Shown: positions 17,758 through 27,701, numbered from the stretch's first letter. The stretch: DNA of 64,000 nucleotides from Cohaesibacter sp. ES.047 (GCF_900215505.1 NZ_LT907844.1:3302001-3366000), one strand, 5' to 3'. Notes: generated by a model from the sequence alone, not told the origin. A program made the numbers and translations.

Positions 17758-20175
17758 ATGGCGTTTGAATTCAGTGATGGATTAAACTGGGCAATGGCCG
17801 CTCCTTTTGCCGCGGCATTGCTTGCTCCTTTTGCCAAGCGGGTTATGGGCCACAACGCAGCTTGGCTGCTGGCTTTGGTTCCCGCTGCGATTTTCATCTA
17901 CCTTTGCGGTTTTATCGGACCTGTCTCCCATGGGGGCGAGGGTGTGCGTTCCACACCGATACCCTGGCTTCCCCAATATGACATCAACTACTCGTTGTTT
18001 GTTGACGGTCTGGGTCTGGTCTTTGCCTTGCTGATTTCCGGGATTGGTGCCTGCATCATTCTCTATTCGGGCGGCTACATGAAAGGGCATTCGGAGCAGG
18101 GACGGTTCTTCAGCTTCATGTTTCTGTTCATGGGCTCCATGCTCGGCGTGGTTCTGGCGGACAACCTGATTACCCTGTTCATTTACTGGGAACTGACCTC
18201 CATCACGTCCTTCCTGCTCATCGGGTTCAACCATCGCGAAGAGCGCTCCCGTCGTGCGGCCATTCAAGCCTTGGTGGTGACGGGCGGCGGTGGTCTGGCG
18301 CTTCTTGCCGGTCTGGTGCTGATGTATCATGTCGGCGGCTCGATGGAGATGAGCGAGTTGCTGAATGGCGGTGACACGCTGCGCGACAGCCCCCTTTACA
18401 CAGCCATCCTCCTTTTGGTGCTGGGCGGGGCCTTTACCAAATCGGCGCAGTTCCCGTTTCACTACTGGCTGCGCAACGCCATGGAAGCCCCCACGCCCGT
18501 ATCGGCCTATCTACATTCCGCAACCATGGTCAAGGCAGGCGTTTATCTCCTGATGCGCGTCCATCCCGTTCTGGGCGACACCACTCTGTGGATGACCATC
18601 CTGCCGGTCTTTGGTGGCTTTACGCTTCTGATGGGAACATGGATGAGCCTGAGACAGACGGATCTCAAGTTGACGCTCGCCTACACCACGGTTGCCTCAT
18701 TGGGATTGCTGGTCTTGCTGGTGGGGACCTCTTCAGAAGTGGCGATCACCGGAGCCGTCCTCTATCTGTTCGCGCATGCGCTGTTCAAGGGTGGCCTGTT
18801 CATGATTGTCGGCACCATTGACCACGAAGCCGGGACGCGCGATGTCACCCGACTTGGTGGCTTGCGCAAGTTGATGCCGATCTCCTTTGTCGCGGCGCTG
18901 CTGTGTGCCTGGTCGATGGGTGGCCTTTATCCGATGATCGGGTTTCTCGCCAAAGAGGAAATCTACGCCGGCATTGTCGGGGGAGATATCGGCGCCATTC
19001 TTCTGACACTCACTGCCGTTGTCGGCAATGGCATGATGTTCGCCGCAGGCTTTATGGTTGCCTTCAAGCCGTTTCTGGGGTCGGAAAAAGTCACGCCGAA
19101 AAAAGCGCATGAAGGACCGGCACTGCTCATCGCCGGGCCGATCATCTTGTCGAGCCTTGGTCTGATTTCCATGCTGGCTGGTGGTTTTACGGGCCACAGC
19201 CTCCTCGGCCCGATGGCAAATGCTATTCATGGCCAGGAAGGGCATCTGACGGTCGGGCTCGGCATTCACTTCAATCTCGCCTTCGTCCTGTCGCTTGTTA
19301 CCATTGCACTTGGGATCGGCTTCTATTTGAAGGTCGAGACAGTCCGCAATGCCAAAGGCCGGTTTATCCTCTTGGTCGGGGAGGGGCCAGACAAATTCTT
19401 CGACACCTTCATCGCCGGACTGATCCGTTTCTCAACCCGGGTCACGAATGTGGTTCAGAGCGGCAACATGGAATATTATCTTGCCGCGACCTTTATCCTC
19501 TTGGCGCTGATCCTCTGGGTTCCGATGATAGCCTTCGGGGAATTGCCCAGCTGGCCGGCCATTCCGGATCTCTATTTCTATGAATGGGCCATTTTCGAAT
19601 TGGCCATCCTTGGTCTGGCTGCCATCCTCATCGCACATACAAGGCTCCATGCGATCATTTCGCTTGGCATTCAGGGCTTTGCCGTGGCGTTCATCTTCCT
19701 GTTGTTTGGCGCGCCCGATCTGAGTTTCACGCAGTTCATGGTCGAAACCCTTTCGGTCGTTTTCATTGCTCTTGTCATGACGCGCCTCTCTCTGATCGAA
19801 AGGGACAAACGGCCTCCAGCTCAAGCGATCGGAGATGCGGTCGTTGCGATCGCGGTCGGCTCAGGCATTGGCCTGCTGTTGATGTCTGTGACGCAGGGCG
19901 CGTTCAATTCCAAATTGTCGGACTTCTTCACCGAATACGCCCGCGTCATCGCCCATGGACGCAACATCGTCAATGTGATTATCGTCGACTTCCGCGGGCT
20001 TGATACCCTTGGTGAAATCGCGGTTGTGATGATCACTGCGCTGGCCGTCGTCACCCTGACAAGGGGCACCGCAATCAAATATCGCTCAGGCAACGAGCGC
20101 ATTCGCCGGGCCTTGAAGAAGGTCGTAAAAGACCCCGCCGATCAGACAGCCGTACAGAAAGGAACGGATCGATGA
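17758..20175 (+). CDS. mnhA: Na+(K+)/H+ antiporter subunit A (MrpA/PhaA)
   Basis: The 805-residue polytopic membrane protein is the largest subunit of the Mrp antiporter, related to NuoL of complex I. The proton-conducting domain spans roughly residues 100-420, including [40 protein letters not shown] with the conserved Lys, and [17 protein letters not shown]. The C-terminal 250 residues carry the MbhE/MbhD-like helices ([15 protein letters not shown] and following). It is the first of seven genes with 4-bp overlaps or short gaps. Length equals B. subtilis MrpA, so subunit B is separate, not fused. Confidence 0.95.
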   Translation: MAFEFSDGLNWAMAAPFAAALLAPFAKRVMGHNAAWLLALVPAAIFIYLCGFIGPVSHGGEGVRSTPIPWLPQYDINYSLFVDGLGLVFALLISGIGACIILYSGGYMKGHSEQGRFFSFMFLFMGSMLGVVLADNLITLFIYWELTSITSFLLIGFNHREERSRRAAIQALVVTGGGGLALLAGLVLMYHVGGSMEMSELLNGGDTLRDSPLYTAILLLVLGGAFTKSAQFPFHYWLRNAMEAPTPVSAYLHSATMVKAGVYLLMRVHPVLGDTTLWMTILPVFGGFTLLMGTWMSLRQTDLKLTLAYTTVASLGLLVLLVGTSSEVAITGAVLYLFAHALFKGGLFMIVGTIDHEAGTRDVTRLGGLRKLMPISFVAALLCAWSMGGLYPMIGFLAKEEIYAGIVGGDIGAILLTLTAVVGNGMMFAAGFMVAFKPFLGSEKVTPKKAHEGPALLIAGPIILSSLGLISMLAGGFTGHSLLGPMANAIHGQEGHLTVGLGIHFNLAFVLSLVTIALGIGFYLKVETVRNAKGRFILLVGEGPDKFFDTFIAGLIRFSTRVTNVVQSGNMEYYLAATFILLALILWVPMIAFGELPSWPAIPDLYFYEWAIFELAILGLAAILIAHTRLHAIISLGIQGFAVAFIFLLFGAPDLSFTQFMVETLSVVFIALVMTRLSLIERDKRPPAQAIGDAVVAIAVGSGIGLLLMSVTQGAFNSKLSDFFTEYARVIAHGRNIVNVIIVDFRGLDTLGEIAVVMITALAVVTLTRGTAIKYRSGNERIRRALKKVVKDPADQTAVQKGTDR

Positions 20176-20579
20176 GAACCCTTATATTCCGAACCATCGC
20201 CCCTTTCTTGGCGGCCCTGATGATCCTCTTTTCCGTTTTTATCACCCTGCGCGGTCACAATGAACCAGGTGGCGGTTTCATCGGCGGTTTGATTGGTGCC
20301 TCGGCCTTTGCAATGTATGGGATTGCCGCCGGAGTAAGCTATGTCAGGCGGGCGCTGCATTATCAGCCCCTCAGCATTGCTGGCTTTGGCCTTTTCCTGG
20401 CTGCAACGTCCGGTCTGTTATCCATCTTTCAGAACCAGGCATATCTCACCAGTCAATGGGCTTTCCCTGAGATCATGGGAGTGGAAATTGCCCTGTCGAC
20501 GCCAATGCTGTTCGACATTGGTGTGTATCTGGTTGTCCTGGGGGCTCTGGCCTCTATCGCCCTGAAGCTGGAGGAGTAG
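20172..20579 (+). CDS. mnhB: Na+/H+ antiporter subunit B
   Basis: This 135-residue inner-membrane protein has four predicted membrane segments and the MnhB signature [20 protein letters not shown]. Its start overlaps the mnhA stop by 4 bases (ATGA), indicating coupled translation. It is a structural subunit of the hetero-oligomeric antiporter. Confidence 0.93.
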   Translation: MRTLIFRTIAPFLAALMILFSVFITLRGHNEPGGGFIGGLIGASAFAMYGIAAGVSYVRRALHYQPLSIAGFGLFLAATSGLLSIFQNQAYLTSQWAFPEIMGVEIALSTPMLFDIGVYLVVLGALASIALKLEE

Positions 20580-20585
20580 GCCATC

Positions 20586-20963
20586 ATGGAAAACATGCTT
20601 GCCATTCTTGTTGGCATTTTCTTCTCTGTCAGCGTCTATCTGATGATGTCACGCTATATCATCCGCATCATTCTCGGGGTTTCTGTCCTCGCCAACGCGG
20701 TAAACCTGACGATCTTCACGGCTGGCCGCTTGACGCGTGAGGTTCCCCCGATCATTCCACCCGACGCGATGGTTCCTCCCGGAGCGACAGCGAATCCTTT
20801 GCCGCAGGCGCTGATCCTGACGGCAATCGTGATCTCCTTCTCCTTCCTCGCTTTCCTGCTCGTGCTCGCCTATCGCGCCTATCAGGAACTGGGAACGGAC
20901 AACACGGTCAACATGCGCGCAGCGGAGCCGGCCAATGAGCCGCTCCCGCCGGTAAGCTACTAG
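20586..20963 (+). CDS. mnhC: Na+/H+ antiporter subunit C (NuoK-like)
   Basis: The 125-residue subunit has three membrane helices like NuoK, with the conserved GVSVLANAVNLTIFTAGRL and PLPQALILTAIVISFSFLA segments. It has the usual proline-rich loop between helices two and three. GGAGTAGGCC precedes the ATG. Confidence 0.93.
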   Translation: MENMLAILVGIFFSVSVYLMMSRYIIRIILGVSVLANAVNLTIFTAGRLTREVPPIIPPDAMVPPGATANPLPQALILTAIVISFSFLAFLLVLAYRAYQELGTDNTVNMRAAEPANEPLPPVSY

Positions 20964-20976
20964 GAGGAGGCGGAGT

Positions 20977-22632
20977 ATGGCTGCTAACACCGATCATCCC
21001 GTCGATTTCGGCGCTGGCATGTTGATGGCACCCGTCCCCTTGGGGGACTGGCTGGTTATCCTGCCTATTATCATCACCCTGGTTGGCGGTGCTGTCATCC
21101 TGATGATGCGGCTCCGTCCCAAGTATCACGGTGTGATGGCCTGCGGGTTTCTCTCGCTTCTGCTGCTAGCGGATCTGTTATTGCTCCTGAGAGTGATGAA
21201 GAACGGGCCAATAAGCATGACCATGGGCGGATGGCTGCCACCGTTCGGCATTTCGTTCACCGTGGATGCTTTTGGGGCACTCATGGCGACGATCTCCGCG
21301 ATTGTGGCGCTTGCGGTTTGTGTCTATTCGCTGATCGACATTCCCCCCACGGGGCGTCGCTTCGGGTTCTATCCCTTTCTTCTTGTGATGATGACGGGTG
21401 TGAGCGGATCGTTCCTGACCGGTGATCTGTTCAACCTCTATGTTTGGTTCGAGGTCTTGCTTATCTCGTCTTTTGGCCTGATCGTGCTGGGTGGCGAGAG
21501 AGACCAGATTGATGGTGCTCTCAAATATGCGGTGCTCAACCTCACGGCAACAACCCTGTTTCTGATCGCGGTGGGATTATTATATGGTGCGGTCGGAACG
21601 CTCAACATGGCCGATATCGCCACGATCGTTCGTGCCATGCCCAAAGGTGAGGCACCGCTTGCCTCCATCGGAGCGCTTTTCTTCTTTGCCTTCTGCATGA
21701 AAGCCGCAGCTTTCCCGGTGAATTTCTGGCTGCCTGCGTCCTATCACACACCGCGGATTGTCGTCTCGGCCGTGTTTGCTGGCCTGCTGACCAAGGTCGG
21801 TGTCTATGCGTTGATCCGGACAATGCTGCTGCTTTTGCCCGACACGTTGGGTGAATTGGGCGGTGTGCCTTTGCTGATAGCCGTGCTGACGATGCTGCTT
21901 GGTGCTCTTGGCGCATTGGCTCAAAATGATGTGCGGCGTCTGTTTGGCTATCTCGTCATTTCCGGTATCGGATCCATGCTGGCCGGTCTCGCGATTGGCA
22001 CCGAGAGCAGCCTGACGGGTGCCATCCTTTATGCTGTGCATTCGATCATCGTGATGACGGCGCTTTACCTCGTCTTTGGTATCTTGATGCGCATGAGTGG
22101 AGGCCGCAGCACCTTGTCCGAGCTTGGCGGCGGTTACACAGCATCGGGATGGCTGTCGATCCTGTTTCTGGTTCTGGCCTTTGCGGTCTCCGGTCTGCCG
22201 CCATTTTCGGGCTTCTGGCCGAAGCTGGTGCTGGTTGAAGCCAGCTTGAACGAGGCGCAGGGCTGGGTGACCTTTGCGATCCTTTTGACCGGTTTCCTGA
22301 CCACGATAGCCATGGGACGGGTTTGGGCGCATGCCTTCTGGCGCGGTGGACCCATTGGCACCGAAGACGGGCGGGATGCCGCACCCTTGAACCAACTTGC
22401 AGAATCTGTCGTCAAAAAGGCTTTCTTGCCTGTGACAGCGCTGGTGGTTCTGGTCTGTATCATTGGCCTTTTCCCCTCGCCTCTATACTCGATCGCCCGT
22501 ACCGGAGCCGCTTCGCTTTTGAAGCCCGACCGATATGTCGAATCCGTTTTTGGTGCAGCACGGCAACAAATGCTCGAACGGGCGCTGCGGCCCGCAACAG
22601 AGCATGAAGATCAACAGGAAGGAGCGCATTGA
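20977..22632 (+). CDS. mnhD: Na+/H+ antiporter subunit D (NuoN/M-like)
   Basis: The 551-residue polytopic protein is the second complex-I-like channel subunit. It has LFNLYVWFEVLLISSFGLIV with the conserved acidic residue, MKAAAFPVNFWLPASYHTPR with the conserved Lys, and AQNDVRRLFGYLVISGIGSM. About 14 membrane helices are expected. AGGAGGAGG lies upstream of the start, and the stop overlaps mnhE. Confidence 0.95.
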   Translation: MAANTDHPVDFGAGMLMAPVPLGDWLVILPIIITLVGGAVILMMRLRPKYHGVMACGFLSLLLLADLLLLLRVMKNGPISMTMGGWLPPFGISFTVDAFGALMATISAIVALAVCVYSLIDIPPTGRRFGFYPFLLVMMTGVSGSFLTGDLFNLYVWFEVLLISSFGLIVLGGERDQIDGALKYAVLNLTATTLFLIAVGLLYGAVGTLNMADIATIVRAMPKGEAPLASIGALFFFAFCMKAAAFPVNFWLPASYHTPRIVVSAVFAGLLTKVGVYALIRTMLLLLPDTLGELGGVPLLIAVLTMLLGALGALAQNDVRRLFGYLVISGIGSMLAGLAIGTESSLTGAILYAVHSIIVMTALYLVFGILMRMSGGRSTLSELGGGYTASGWLSILFLVLAFAVSGLPPFSGFWPKLVLVEASLNEAQGWVTFAILLTGFLTTIAMGRVWAHAFWRGGPIGTEDGRDAAPLNQLAESVVKKAFLPVTALVVLVCIIGLFPSPLYSIARTGAASLLKPDRYVESVFGAARQQMLERALRPATEHEDQQEGAH

Positions 22633-23111
22633 TGAACCGGATGTTTCTCGCCAATATCCTGTTGGCTATTGCCTGGGCGGCCATGAGTGGCGCATTCTCG
22701 TTGCCAAACCTGATTTTCGGGTTTCTGATCGGGATGGTGTCCATGTTCATCATCCGCGAACAGATGGGCACGCTCAGCCACCTGCAGCGCGCCAGGCGCG
22801 TGTTGTCACTTTTCCTTTTGTTTCTGGTCGAGTTGGTCAAATCGGCGACGCGCGTTGCGCTTCTTGCGCTCAAGCCCAATCTCGACGATCTCAAACCCGG
22901 ATTTTTCGCCTACGAGCTGAATACGGACAACGACGGTGAAATCAGTCTGCTGGCTGGCCTCATTACGTTGACCCCGGGCACCTTGTCTGTCGATGTGTCA
23001 GATGACAAGAAATACCTTTACATTCACGCGGTCACGATCGATGACCTCGACGCAATGCGCGCCGACATCGCAAACGGCTTTGAGAAAAAGATCATGGAGG
23101 CTTTCAGATAA
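22632..23111 (+). CDS. mnhE: Na+/H+ antiporter subunit E
   Basis: The 159-residue subunit has two N-terminal membrane helices and a cytoplasmic C-terminal part with [20 protein letters not shown], the MnhE family signature. The ATG at 22632 shares its A with the mnhD stop (TGATG). Confidence 0.92.
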   Translation: MNRMFLANILLAIAWAAMSGAFSLPNLIFGFLIGMVSMFIIREQMGTLSHLQRARRVLSLFLLFLVELVKSATRVALLALKPNLDDLKPGFFAYELNTDNDGEISLLAGLITLTPGTLSVDVSDDKKYLYIHAVTIDDLDAMRADIANGFEKKIMEAFR

Positions 23112-23461
23112 TGGAGCATTCTTCGTTTCTTGATATAGCCATCCTGATCACCTTGGGAATTCTGGCCATTTCATTTCTTCTGACGTCCGTGCGTATCATC
23201 AAGGGACCGACCGTGGCAGACCGCATTGTAGGGCTAGACATGCTGGTCTCGGTTGGCATTGCTTTTATTGCCGTGATCGGGGCCAAGACCAACTATTATC
23301 TCTATATCGACATCGCCATCGCGCTGGCGCTGGTGGGCTTCCTGTCCACCGTGGCCTTCACACGTTTCATGCTGCACCATGGTGACAGCTCAGAATTCAT
23401 CGACGAGCGCGATGCGGAAAAGGCGAATGCCGATGCTGCCAAGGCTCGGAAAGGGGAGTGA
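23111..23461 (+). CDS. mnhF: Na+/H+ antiporter subunit F
   Basis: The 116-residue subunit has three membrane helices and the family motif [17 protein letters not shown]. The start overlaps the mnhE stop by one base (TAATG). A hydrophilic tail of about 25 residues follows the last helix. Confidence 0.92.
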   Translation: MEHSSFLDIAILITLGILAISFLLTSVRIIKGPTVADRIVGLDMLVSVGIAFIAVIGAKTNYYLYIDIAIALALVGFLSTVAFTRFMLHHGDSSEFIDERDAEKANADAAKARKGE

Positions 23462-23463
23462 TC

Positions 23464-23808
23464 ATGCTGACTGAGATTTCAGATTTCGTTGTCGGGGTAC
23501 TGCTGCTGATTAGCGCCTTGTTCGTGCTGGCCGCTTCAATCGGTCTCAACCGGTTTCCCGATGTTTACAACCGAATGCATTCCGCTTCCAAGGCCGGGAC
23601 GCTCGGATCTGGCCTTGCGATGCTGGCCCTCGTCATCCACTCGGCTGATTTCAGTGTGGCAATACAAGCCTTTGCCGGTATTTTATTCCTCTTCCTGACG
23701 GTAACGATATCAGGGCATCTAATTGCCCGCGCTGCCTACTTAAGTGGAACGAAGCCCTGTAAAACTACGGTAATCGATGAATATGGTAGCAGCATTGAGA
23801 AAGATTGA
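23464..23808 (+). CDS. mnhG: Na+/H+ antiporter subunit G
   Basis: The 114-residue last subunit has three membrane helices, LNRFPDVYNRMHSASKAGTL and TISGHLIARAAYLSG. The ATG at 23464 has AAGGGGA upstream at good spacing; a GTG at 23458 is also in frame. A strong terminator closes the operon. Confidence 0.92.
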   Translation: MLTEISDFVVGVLLLISALFVLAASIGLNRFPDVYNRMHSASKAGTLGSGLAMLALVIHSADFSVAIQAFAGILFLFLTVTISGHLIARAAYLSGTKPCKTTVIDEYGSSIEKD

Positions 23809-24131
23809 TTTTTTCAGCCTTTTTGTCTGAATGAGTTGAGTTGAGAAAATGAATCAATTGGCGCGGGAGCGAAAGAACCCGCGCTCTTTTCTTTTACCCT
23901 AATCAATTTATGCATTTCACTTACTTTGTGCTTGGAGATTCAGGAAGGGTTTTTCATTTTCCCACAACAAATCGGCTCATGCAGCTTTATTTCTTGAAGT
24001 AAAACCTCACTTCATTTACCAATGGAGCAAATCCTTTCAATCGCAAATGGTGTGCGAGGAATTATTCATTGAGCTAAAATGCTCGTTATTCCTCCCCATA
24101 AGCTTCAGACACAACTGGAAAGACACGCAAT
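23809..24131. other. Intergenic region upstream of mucR
   Basis: These 323 bases contain the mnh terminator and then about 235 AT-rich bases with no gene. AT-rich DNA with TATT/AATT-type clusters is what MucR/Ros proteins bind, so autorepression in this segment is plausible. Confidence 0.5.
23861..23895 (+). terminator. Rho-independent terminator of the mnh operon
   Basis: Arms GCGCGGG and CCCGCGC with a 10-nt loop are followed by TCTTTTCTTTT. Confidence 0.85.
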
Positions 24132-24545
24132 ATGTCGGAAAACTCAGGTAATCATATTCTAATTGAACTGACAGCAGACATCGTTTCGGCCTATGTTAGT
24201 AATAATGCTGTGCCGGTCAACGATCTGTCCGGTCTGATCGGCGACATCTACAAAGCTTTGGAAGAAACCAAGAAGCCTGTAGCTGAGGAAATTGCCGAGG
24301 CACCGAAACCTGCAGTTTCAGTCAAGAAATCGATCACGCCTGACTATATCGTTTGCCTTGAAGATGGTAAAAAGTTCAAATCCCTAAAGCGACATCTCCG
24401 GACTCATTACAATCTGTCTCCTGAAGAGTATCGGGAAAAGTGGAGCCTGCCTGCCGACTATCCGATGGTTGCTCCAAGCTATGCAGAAGCGCGTTCGAAC
24501 CTCGCCAAGAAAATGGGCCTTGGTCAACAGCGCCGCAAGAAATGA
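24132..24545 (+). CDS. mucR: MucR/Ros-family zinc-finger transcriptional regulator
   Basis: The 137-residue protein is a Ros/MucR regulator, a group acting as H-NS-like global silencers of exopolysaccharide, motility and virulence genes in Rhizobiales. The N-terminal part ([17 protein letters not shown]) is the oligomerisation region. The zinc finger is C75-x2-D78-x9-H88-x3-H92, with Asp in place of the second Cys as in many MucR proteins. It is followed by [20 protein letters not shown] and [12 protein letters not shown]. Length is typical. A terminator follows, so it is a single-gene unit. Confidence 0.95.
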   Translation: MSENSGNHILIELTADIVSAYVSNNAVPVNDLSGLIGDIYKALEETKKPVAEEIAEAPKPAVSVKKSITPDYIVCLEDGKKFKSLKRHLRTHYNLSPEEYREKWSLPADYPMVAPSYAEARSNLAKKMGLGQQRRKK

Positions 24546-24573
24546 TGGTTTGATCATTGTTTCAGAAGAACAG

Positions 24574-24599
24574 AAGGCAGCCTTTTGGCTGCCTTTTTC
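24574..24599 (+). terminator. Rho-independent terminator of mucR
   Basis: Arms AAGGCAGCC and GGCTGCCTT around a T-rich loop are followed by TTT. Confidence 0.85.
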
Positions 24600-24613
24600 T
24601 TTATCCCTAACGC

Positions 24614-24997
24614 TCAAACCGGGATGTTGCGCCTGTTTGTCGCCTCGGTTTTGGGCGACTTTCGGCTTTCACTGCGGAAAGCCTGCCAGAGAGCGATATG
24701 GCGCGATAGGGAATACCTCCAGTGGCTGGCCCGGCCTCGCCGCCTTTCGGCTCTGAGCGCCAACAACAAGCGGCTCAGCAAATCCCGATGCTCCATTGCC
24801 TTGATTTCGTCGGGAAACAGATGCAGCAATCCGGGCAGGTCACGATACCGCCTGTATTCGCTTTCTCCATGTCTTAACTGTGCTTCAACAAGGCCCCGGG
24901 GAGAGGGCGGCGCGATCGGTGAAGGTCGCCCATCTTCGCACGGCGCAAAAGAACGGCGACCTGAGCTCGTAGCGAGCATTGCTTCAAATTTGGTCAT
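24614..24997 (-). CDS. Conserved hypothetical protein, DUF6477-like
   Basis: The 127-residue protein has a C-terminal half (LRHGESEYRRYRDLPGLLHL, then DLLSRLLLALRAERRRG and YSLSRHIALWQAFRSE) that resembles small Rhizobiales proteins I associate with DUF6477. It is helical and rich in Arg. Function is unknown. The start is uncertain: the frame is open to 25105, but residues upstream of the ATG at 24997 look non-coding, and a GTG before EAQLRHG is also possible. It converges with mucR and lies beside the DUF6456 pair. Confidence 0.5.
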   Translation of the reverse strand: MTKFEAMLATSSGRRSFAPCEDGRPSPIAPPSPRGLVEAQLRHGESEYRRYRDLPGLLHLFPDEIKAMEHRDLLSRLLLALRAERRRGRASHWRYSLSRHIALWQAFRSESRKSPKTEATNRRNIPV

Positions 24998-25173
24998 GCC
25001 GCGAGGATACGAGTGTGCGGCGCGTTGGTGGATAAAGGGTACAAGTAGTATGGGCTTTGGCACCCAAAAGGCCACCTGTCCTTGCCTGAAATCGAACAAC
25101 TTCAATGCCTTTGCGGCTCATACCTAAAAATATTCTTCCTTTTTTGAGAGTAATTAATCCTAGAAGCACGTAT

Positions 25174-25213
25174 AGGTTGTATTTATTGGGGTATAAATTC
25201 CTATTTACAACCT
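25174..25213. promoter_or_regulatory. Inverted repeat around the -10 region of the DnaA-like gene
   Basis: Perfect 8-bp arms AGGTTGTA (25174-25181) and TACAACCT (25206-25213) enclose 24 bases with a TATAAAT sequence at 25192-25198. The second arm ends 13 bases before the ATG. A repressor bound across the arms would cover the -10 element. Confidence 0.45.
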
Positions 25214-25226
25214 AAGAGGGTTTCTC

Positions 25227-25643
25227 ATGGCAATGAATACGACTTCGGAGATGTTGCAAGACTGCTTTATTCGCGAGGATGTCGCGCCGTTTTCCGGGCA
25301 ATTTGCAGAAAGGCAAACGCAATACCAAGCACTGGATCTGGTTGACCAGCTGGTAGCTCGGACCTTTCGGATGCCTCGTTCCGCCTTGCACGCCGGCACT
25401 CGTTGCCGAAAGTCTGTCGCCTTTGCGCGTCAGGTTGCCATGTATCTCGGTCATGTCTGCCTTAGCTATCCGCTCAAGGACATTGCCAGCCACTATGGCC
25501 GTGACCGGACCACGGTTGCCTATGCCTGTCGTGTGGTCGAAGACCGGCGCGAGGAAGAGGGCGTCGAGCTTCTCATCAACAGCATGGAAAGCGCTCTGGA
25601 GACGATCATGTTGCTCACGCCACTCACCTGCACAAGGCCGTAA
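25227..25643 (+). CDS. DnaA domain IV-like helix-turn-helix protein
   Basis: The 138-residue protein lacks the ATPase domain of DnaA but has its C-terminal DNA-binding region at about residues 65-115: AFARQVAMYLGHVCLSYPLK, then DIASHYGRDRTTVAYACRVV. The latter matches the DnaA signature in which the Arg-Asp-x-Thr-Thr-Val segment reads the DnaA box. Known relatives are annotated only as helix-turn-helix proteins. It could compete for DnaA boxes or act as a regulator. The DUF6456 gene follows after 11 bases, so they form a two-gene unit. A dyad overlaps the promoter. Confidence 0.8.
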   Translation: MAMNTTSEMLQDCFIREDVAPFSGQFAERQTQYQALDLVDQLVARTFRMPRSALHAGTRCRKSVAFARQVAMYLGHVCLSYPLKDIASHYGRDRTTVAYACRVVEDRREEEGVELLINSMESALETIMLLTPLTCTRP

Positions 25644-25654
25644 CGGGGGAAACC

Positions 25655-26512
25655 ATGCAAAGCCAGCACCATGACAACAACAACGCGAACCAGCCCCTTT
25701 CCAAGGACGATATCCGTTTGCTCAAGGCAATCGCCCGTGGTCTGAAGGCATTTCGCGAAACCGATGCCGACAAGGTCGACAAGAGTGTCAATCGATTGCT
25801 TCGATGTGGCGCGTTTGAATCAAGAGACGGATCATACGTCCTGACATCAGATGGCAAGCAGGCCCTGAGGCGCATAAAACTGGCGACCGAAGAGGAGAAC
25901 ATCTTTGCAGCTCAGCATCAGGAACGGGTCGATGTGGTGCAAGGCAATGGCGGCGATGTTAAGAATTGCAACGGTGCTGGGGACGCGTCGCATCGGATCA
26001 GGATCAATCGATCAGAAAGTCCGCTCGCCACCCTGGCCAATCGAAAACGCGCGAATGGTTCTCCCTGGTTGACCATAAGCCAATATACCGCCGGGGAACG
26101 CCTGCGCGCCGACTTTGAGCGGTCCCAGATGATGTCGTCGGTCGGAATGAACTGGGGCCGGCTCGGTGAAGCAGGGGGACAGAGTTCCAAAAAGGCCAGA
26201 GGCAAGGGGAAAACAGCCGAGATCACGGACAGTGCAATGGCAGCGCGCGCACGTTTCTATTCGGCACTTGATGACCTCGGAGAAGAAGCGGCGCACGCGG
26301 TTGTCGATTTTTGCTGCTACCAATGCGGCCTAGAAGAGGTCGAGCGCAAGCATCAATGGCCTGCACGGTCGGCCAAGCAGATCATGCGGCTGGCATTGGC
26401 GCAACTGGCACGTCACTACGGTCTGTCGGACGAAGCCAAAGGACGGGCCAGAAACCGAATGCTTCATTGGGGTGACGAAAGCTATCGCCCAAGTCTTGGG
26501 CGAGAGAAATAG
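25655..26512 (+). CDS. DUF6456 domain protein
   Basis: The 285-residue protein has a winged-helix-like N-terminus (DIRLLKAIARGLKAFRETDA, then RLLRCGAFESRDGSYVLTSD) and a low-complexity middle. The C-terminal region SPLATLANRKRANGSPWLTI followed by YTAGERLRADFERSQMM, and VVDFCCYQCGLEEVERKHQW with WPARSAKQIMRLALAQLARH, is DUF6456. The second half looks like a helix-turn-helix of the kind that controls other genes. It is probably co-transcribed and may act with the DnaA-like protein. Function unknown. Confidence 0.8.
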   Translation: MQSQHHDNNNANQPLSKDDIRLLKAIARGLKAFRETDADKVDKSVNRLLRCGAFESRDGSYVLTSDGKQALRRIKLATEEENIFAAQHQERVDVVQGNGGDVKNCNGAGDASHRIRINRSESPLATLANRKRANGSPWLTISQYTAGERLRADFERSQMMSSVGMNWGRLGEAGGQSSKKARGKGKTAEITDSAMAARARFYSALDDLGEEAAHAVVDFCCYQCGLEEVERKHQWPARSAKQIMRLALAQLARHYGLSDEAKGRARNRMLHWGDESYRPSLGREK

Positions 26513-26551
26513 AGCGCGGTTGTCGATCAGAGTAAAGCTCTGAAACGCTGG

Positions 26552-26977
26552 TCAGCTCACCAATGCTTTCTCTGCATCTGACTTGATGCGTCCGATCATG
26601 GCAGAAAGCCCGTTGGATCTCTGCGGTGTGAGATGCTCACGCAGGCCTATCTGGTTGAAGACTGCCTCGGCATCAATGGTCATGATGTCCTTGGCACTCT
26701 TGCCTGAAAAAGTGGCCAGAGCAATGGCAACCAATCCCTTGACGATATGAGCGTCGCTGTCACCGTTGAAGGTTAGAATTGGGTTGGTTGCTTCGCCGGA
26801 AGTCTGTGACGTGAGCCAGACCTGCGACACGCACCCTTGAACCTTGTTGGCATCATTCATTTCTTCGTCTGACAAGCCTGGCAGTTCTCGGCCCAGTTCG
26901 ATGACGTAGCGATAGCGCTCCTCCCAATCGTCAATGAAGGAGAAGTTCTCAATGATTTCGTCAATGCTTAGGGACAT
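26552..26977 (-). CDS. sufE: SufE-family sulfur acceptor protein
   Basis: The 141-residue protein accepts persulfide sulfur from the cysteine desulfurase SufS for Fe-S cluster assembly. The reactive Cys is C49 in NKVQGCVSQVWL. IDDWEERYRYVIELGRELP and LTPQRSNGLSAMI are family features. The start at 26977 gives the standard length. The frame runs open to 27196, but those residues are not SufE-like. It lies away from the suf operon, as is common in alphaproteobacteria. Confidence 0.93.
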   Translation of the reverse strand: MSLSIDEIIENFSFIDDWEERYRYVIELGRELPGLSDEEMNDANKVQGCVSQVWLTSQTSGEATNPILTFNGDSDAHIVKGLVAIALATFSGKSAKDIMTIDAEAVFNQIGLREHLTPQRSNGLSAMIGRIKSDAEKALVS

Positions 26978-27311
26978 GGTGTGCTCGGTTGGATGAATGG
27001 GACTATGAACAACAATCGATGTGCTGATTTGAACATTATCCAAGCGACGGAATGGGAGCAAGGGCTCACTGGGGAAAGGCACGTACAAAAAGAAAAACGC
27101 CGAAATGAAGGGCAAATTCATTTCGGCGTGGCCTGAGGCCAAAGGGACGAGTATGGCAGGCGCCTGGTGAGGGCAGGGTGATGAGGTGGTTGCCATTGGT
27201 TTGACAAGTCGTCCCTCACCAGGAGTACCGGCCTTGGGGAAACGGATCGAGGGGTTGAGGTCTCCGATCCGAACTGTTGTGCGACACTAGGGTCGAGTGT
27301 GTCGCGAAATC
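26978..27311. other. Intergenic region between DUF5330 and sufE
   Basis: These 334 bases hold the minus-strand terminator at 27086-27129 and a GCGACAC/GTGTCGC hairpin at 27281-27305 directly after the DUF5330 stop. No gene is supported. The sufE promoter should lie between 26978 and 27085. Confidence 0.5.
27086..27129 (-). terminator. Rho-independent terminator of the DUF5330 gene
   Basis: A perfect 12-bp stem (27097-27108 with 27118-27129, 9-nt loop) is followed on the minus strand by TTTTCTTTTT. It lies about 180 bases past the DUF5330 stop. Confidence 0.85.
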
Positions 27312-27701
27312 CTATTGCAGGTCATTGACCAACTGCGAAAGCTCCTGACGCTCCAGCCCCTGGTCATCCGAAAAACCGGGAGCCTGAATAAGGCCTGTCG
27401 CCTCCGTCGCATCAGCAACATCAGTGGTCTCCGGGGTGGCTTCCTCGCCATCAAGATACACATAAAGCTGCTTGGCGCCGTAACGGGCTTTTGCGGTGAA
27501 ATTTTCCAGCGCGACCTCTCCGGCGGCGCACACATCGGGCTGCCGCGAACAGAAGGAGGTAAAGTCGCTCAAGGTTGCCTGAGCTGCCGTAATGGCCTGA
27601 GTAGCTGACAAACGCATGCTTGTCTCCTCTGAGCCTTTCTCAGTCGGCAGTATCAAGATGACCAGTGAAAGCCAGAATGCTGCTCTGATCAAAAATGACA
27701 T
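27312..27701 (-). CDS. DUF5330 domain protein
   Basis: This 129-residue protein begins MSFLIRAAFWLSLVILILPT, a membrane anchor or uncleaved signal that is the hallmark of DUF5330 in Rhizobiales. DFTSFCSRQPDVCAAGEVAL with two cysteines and AKARYGAKQLYVYLD follow, also typical. It should be periplasmic and anchored in the inner membrane. Role unknown. The start at 27701 is set by the family N-terminus; the frame is open upstream to 27818. Confidence 0.85.
   Translation of the reverse strand: MSFLIRAAFWLSLVILILPTEKGSEETSMRLSATQAITAAQATLSDFTSFCSRQPDVCAAGEVALENFTAKARYGAKQLYVYLDGEEATPETTDVADATEATGLIQAPGFSDDQGLERQELSQLVNDLQ

Noticed and set aside
24585-25127. 180-residue plus-strand frame after mucR
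   Set aside because: It starts inside the mucR terminator and lies antisense to a better candidate on the minus strand.
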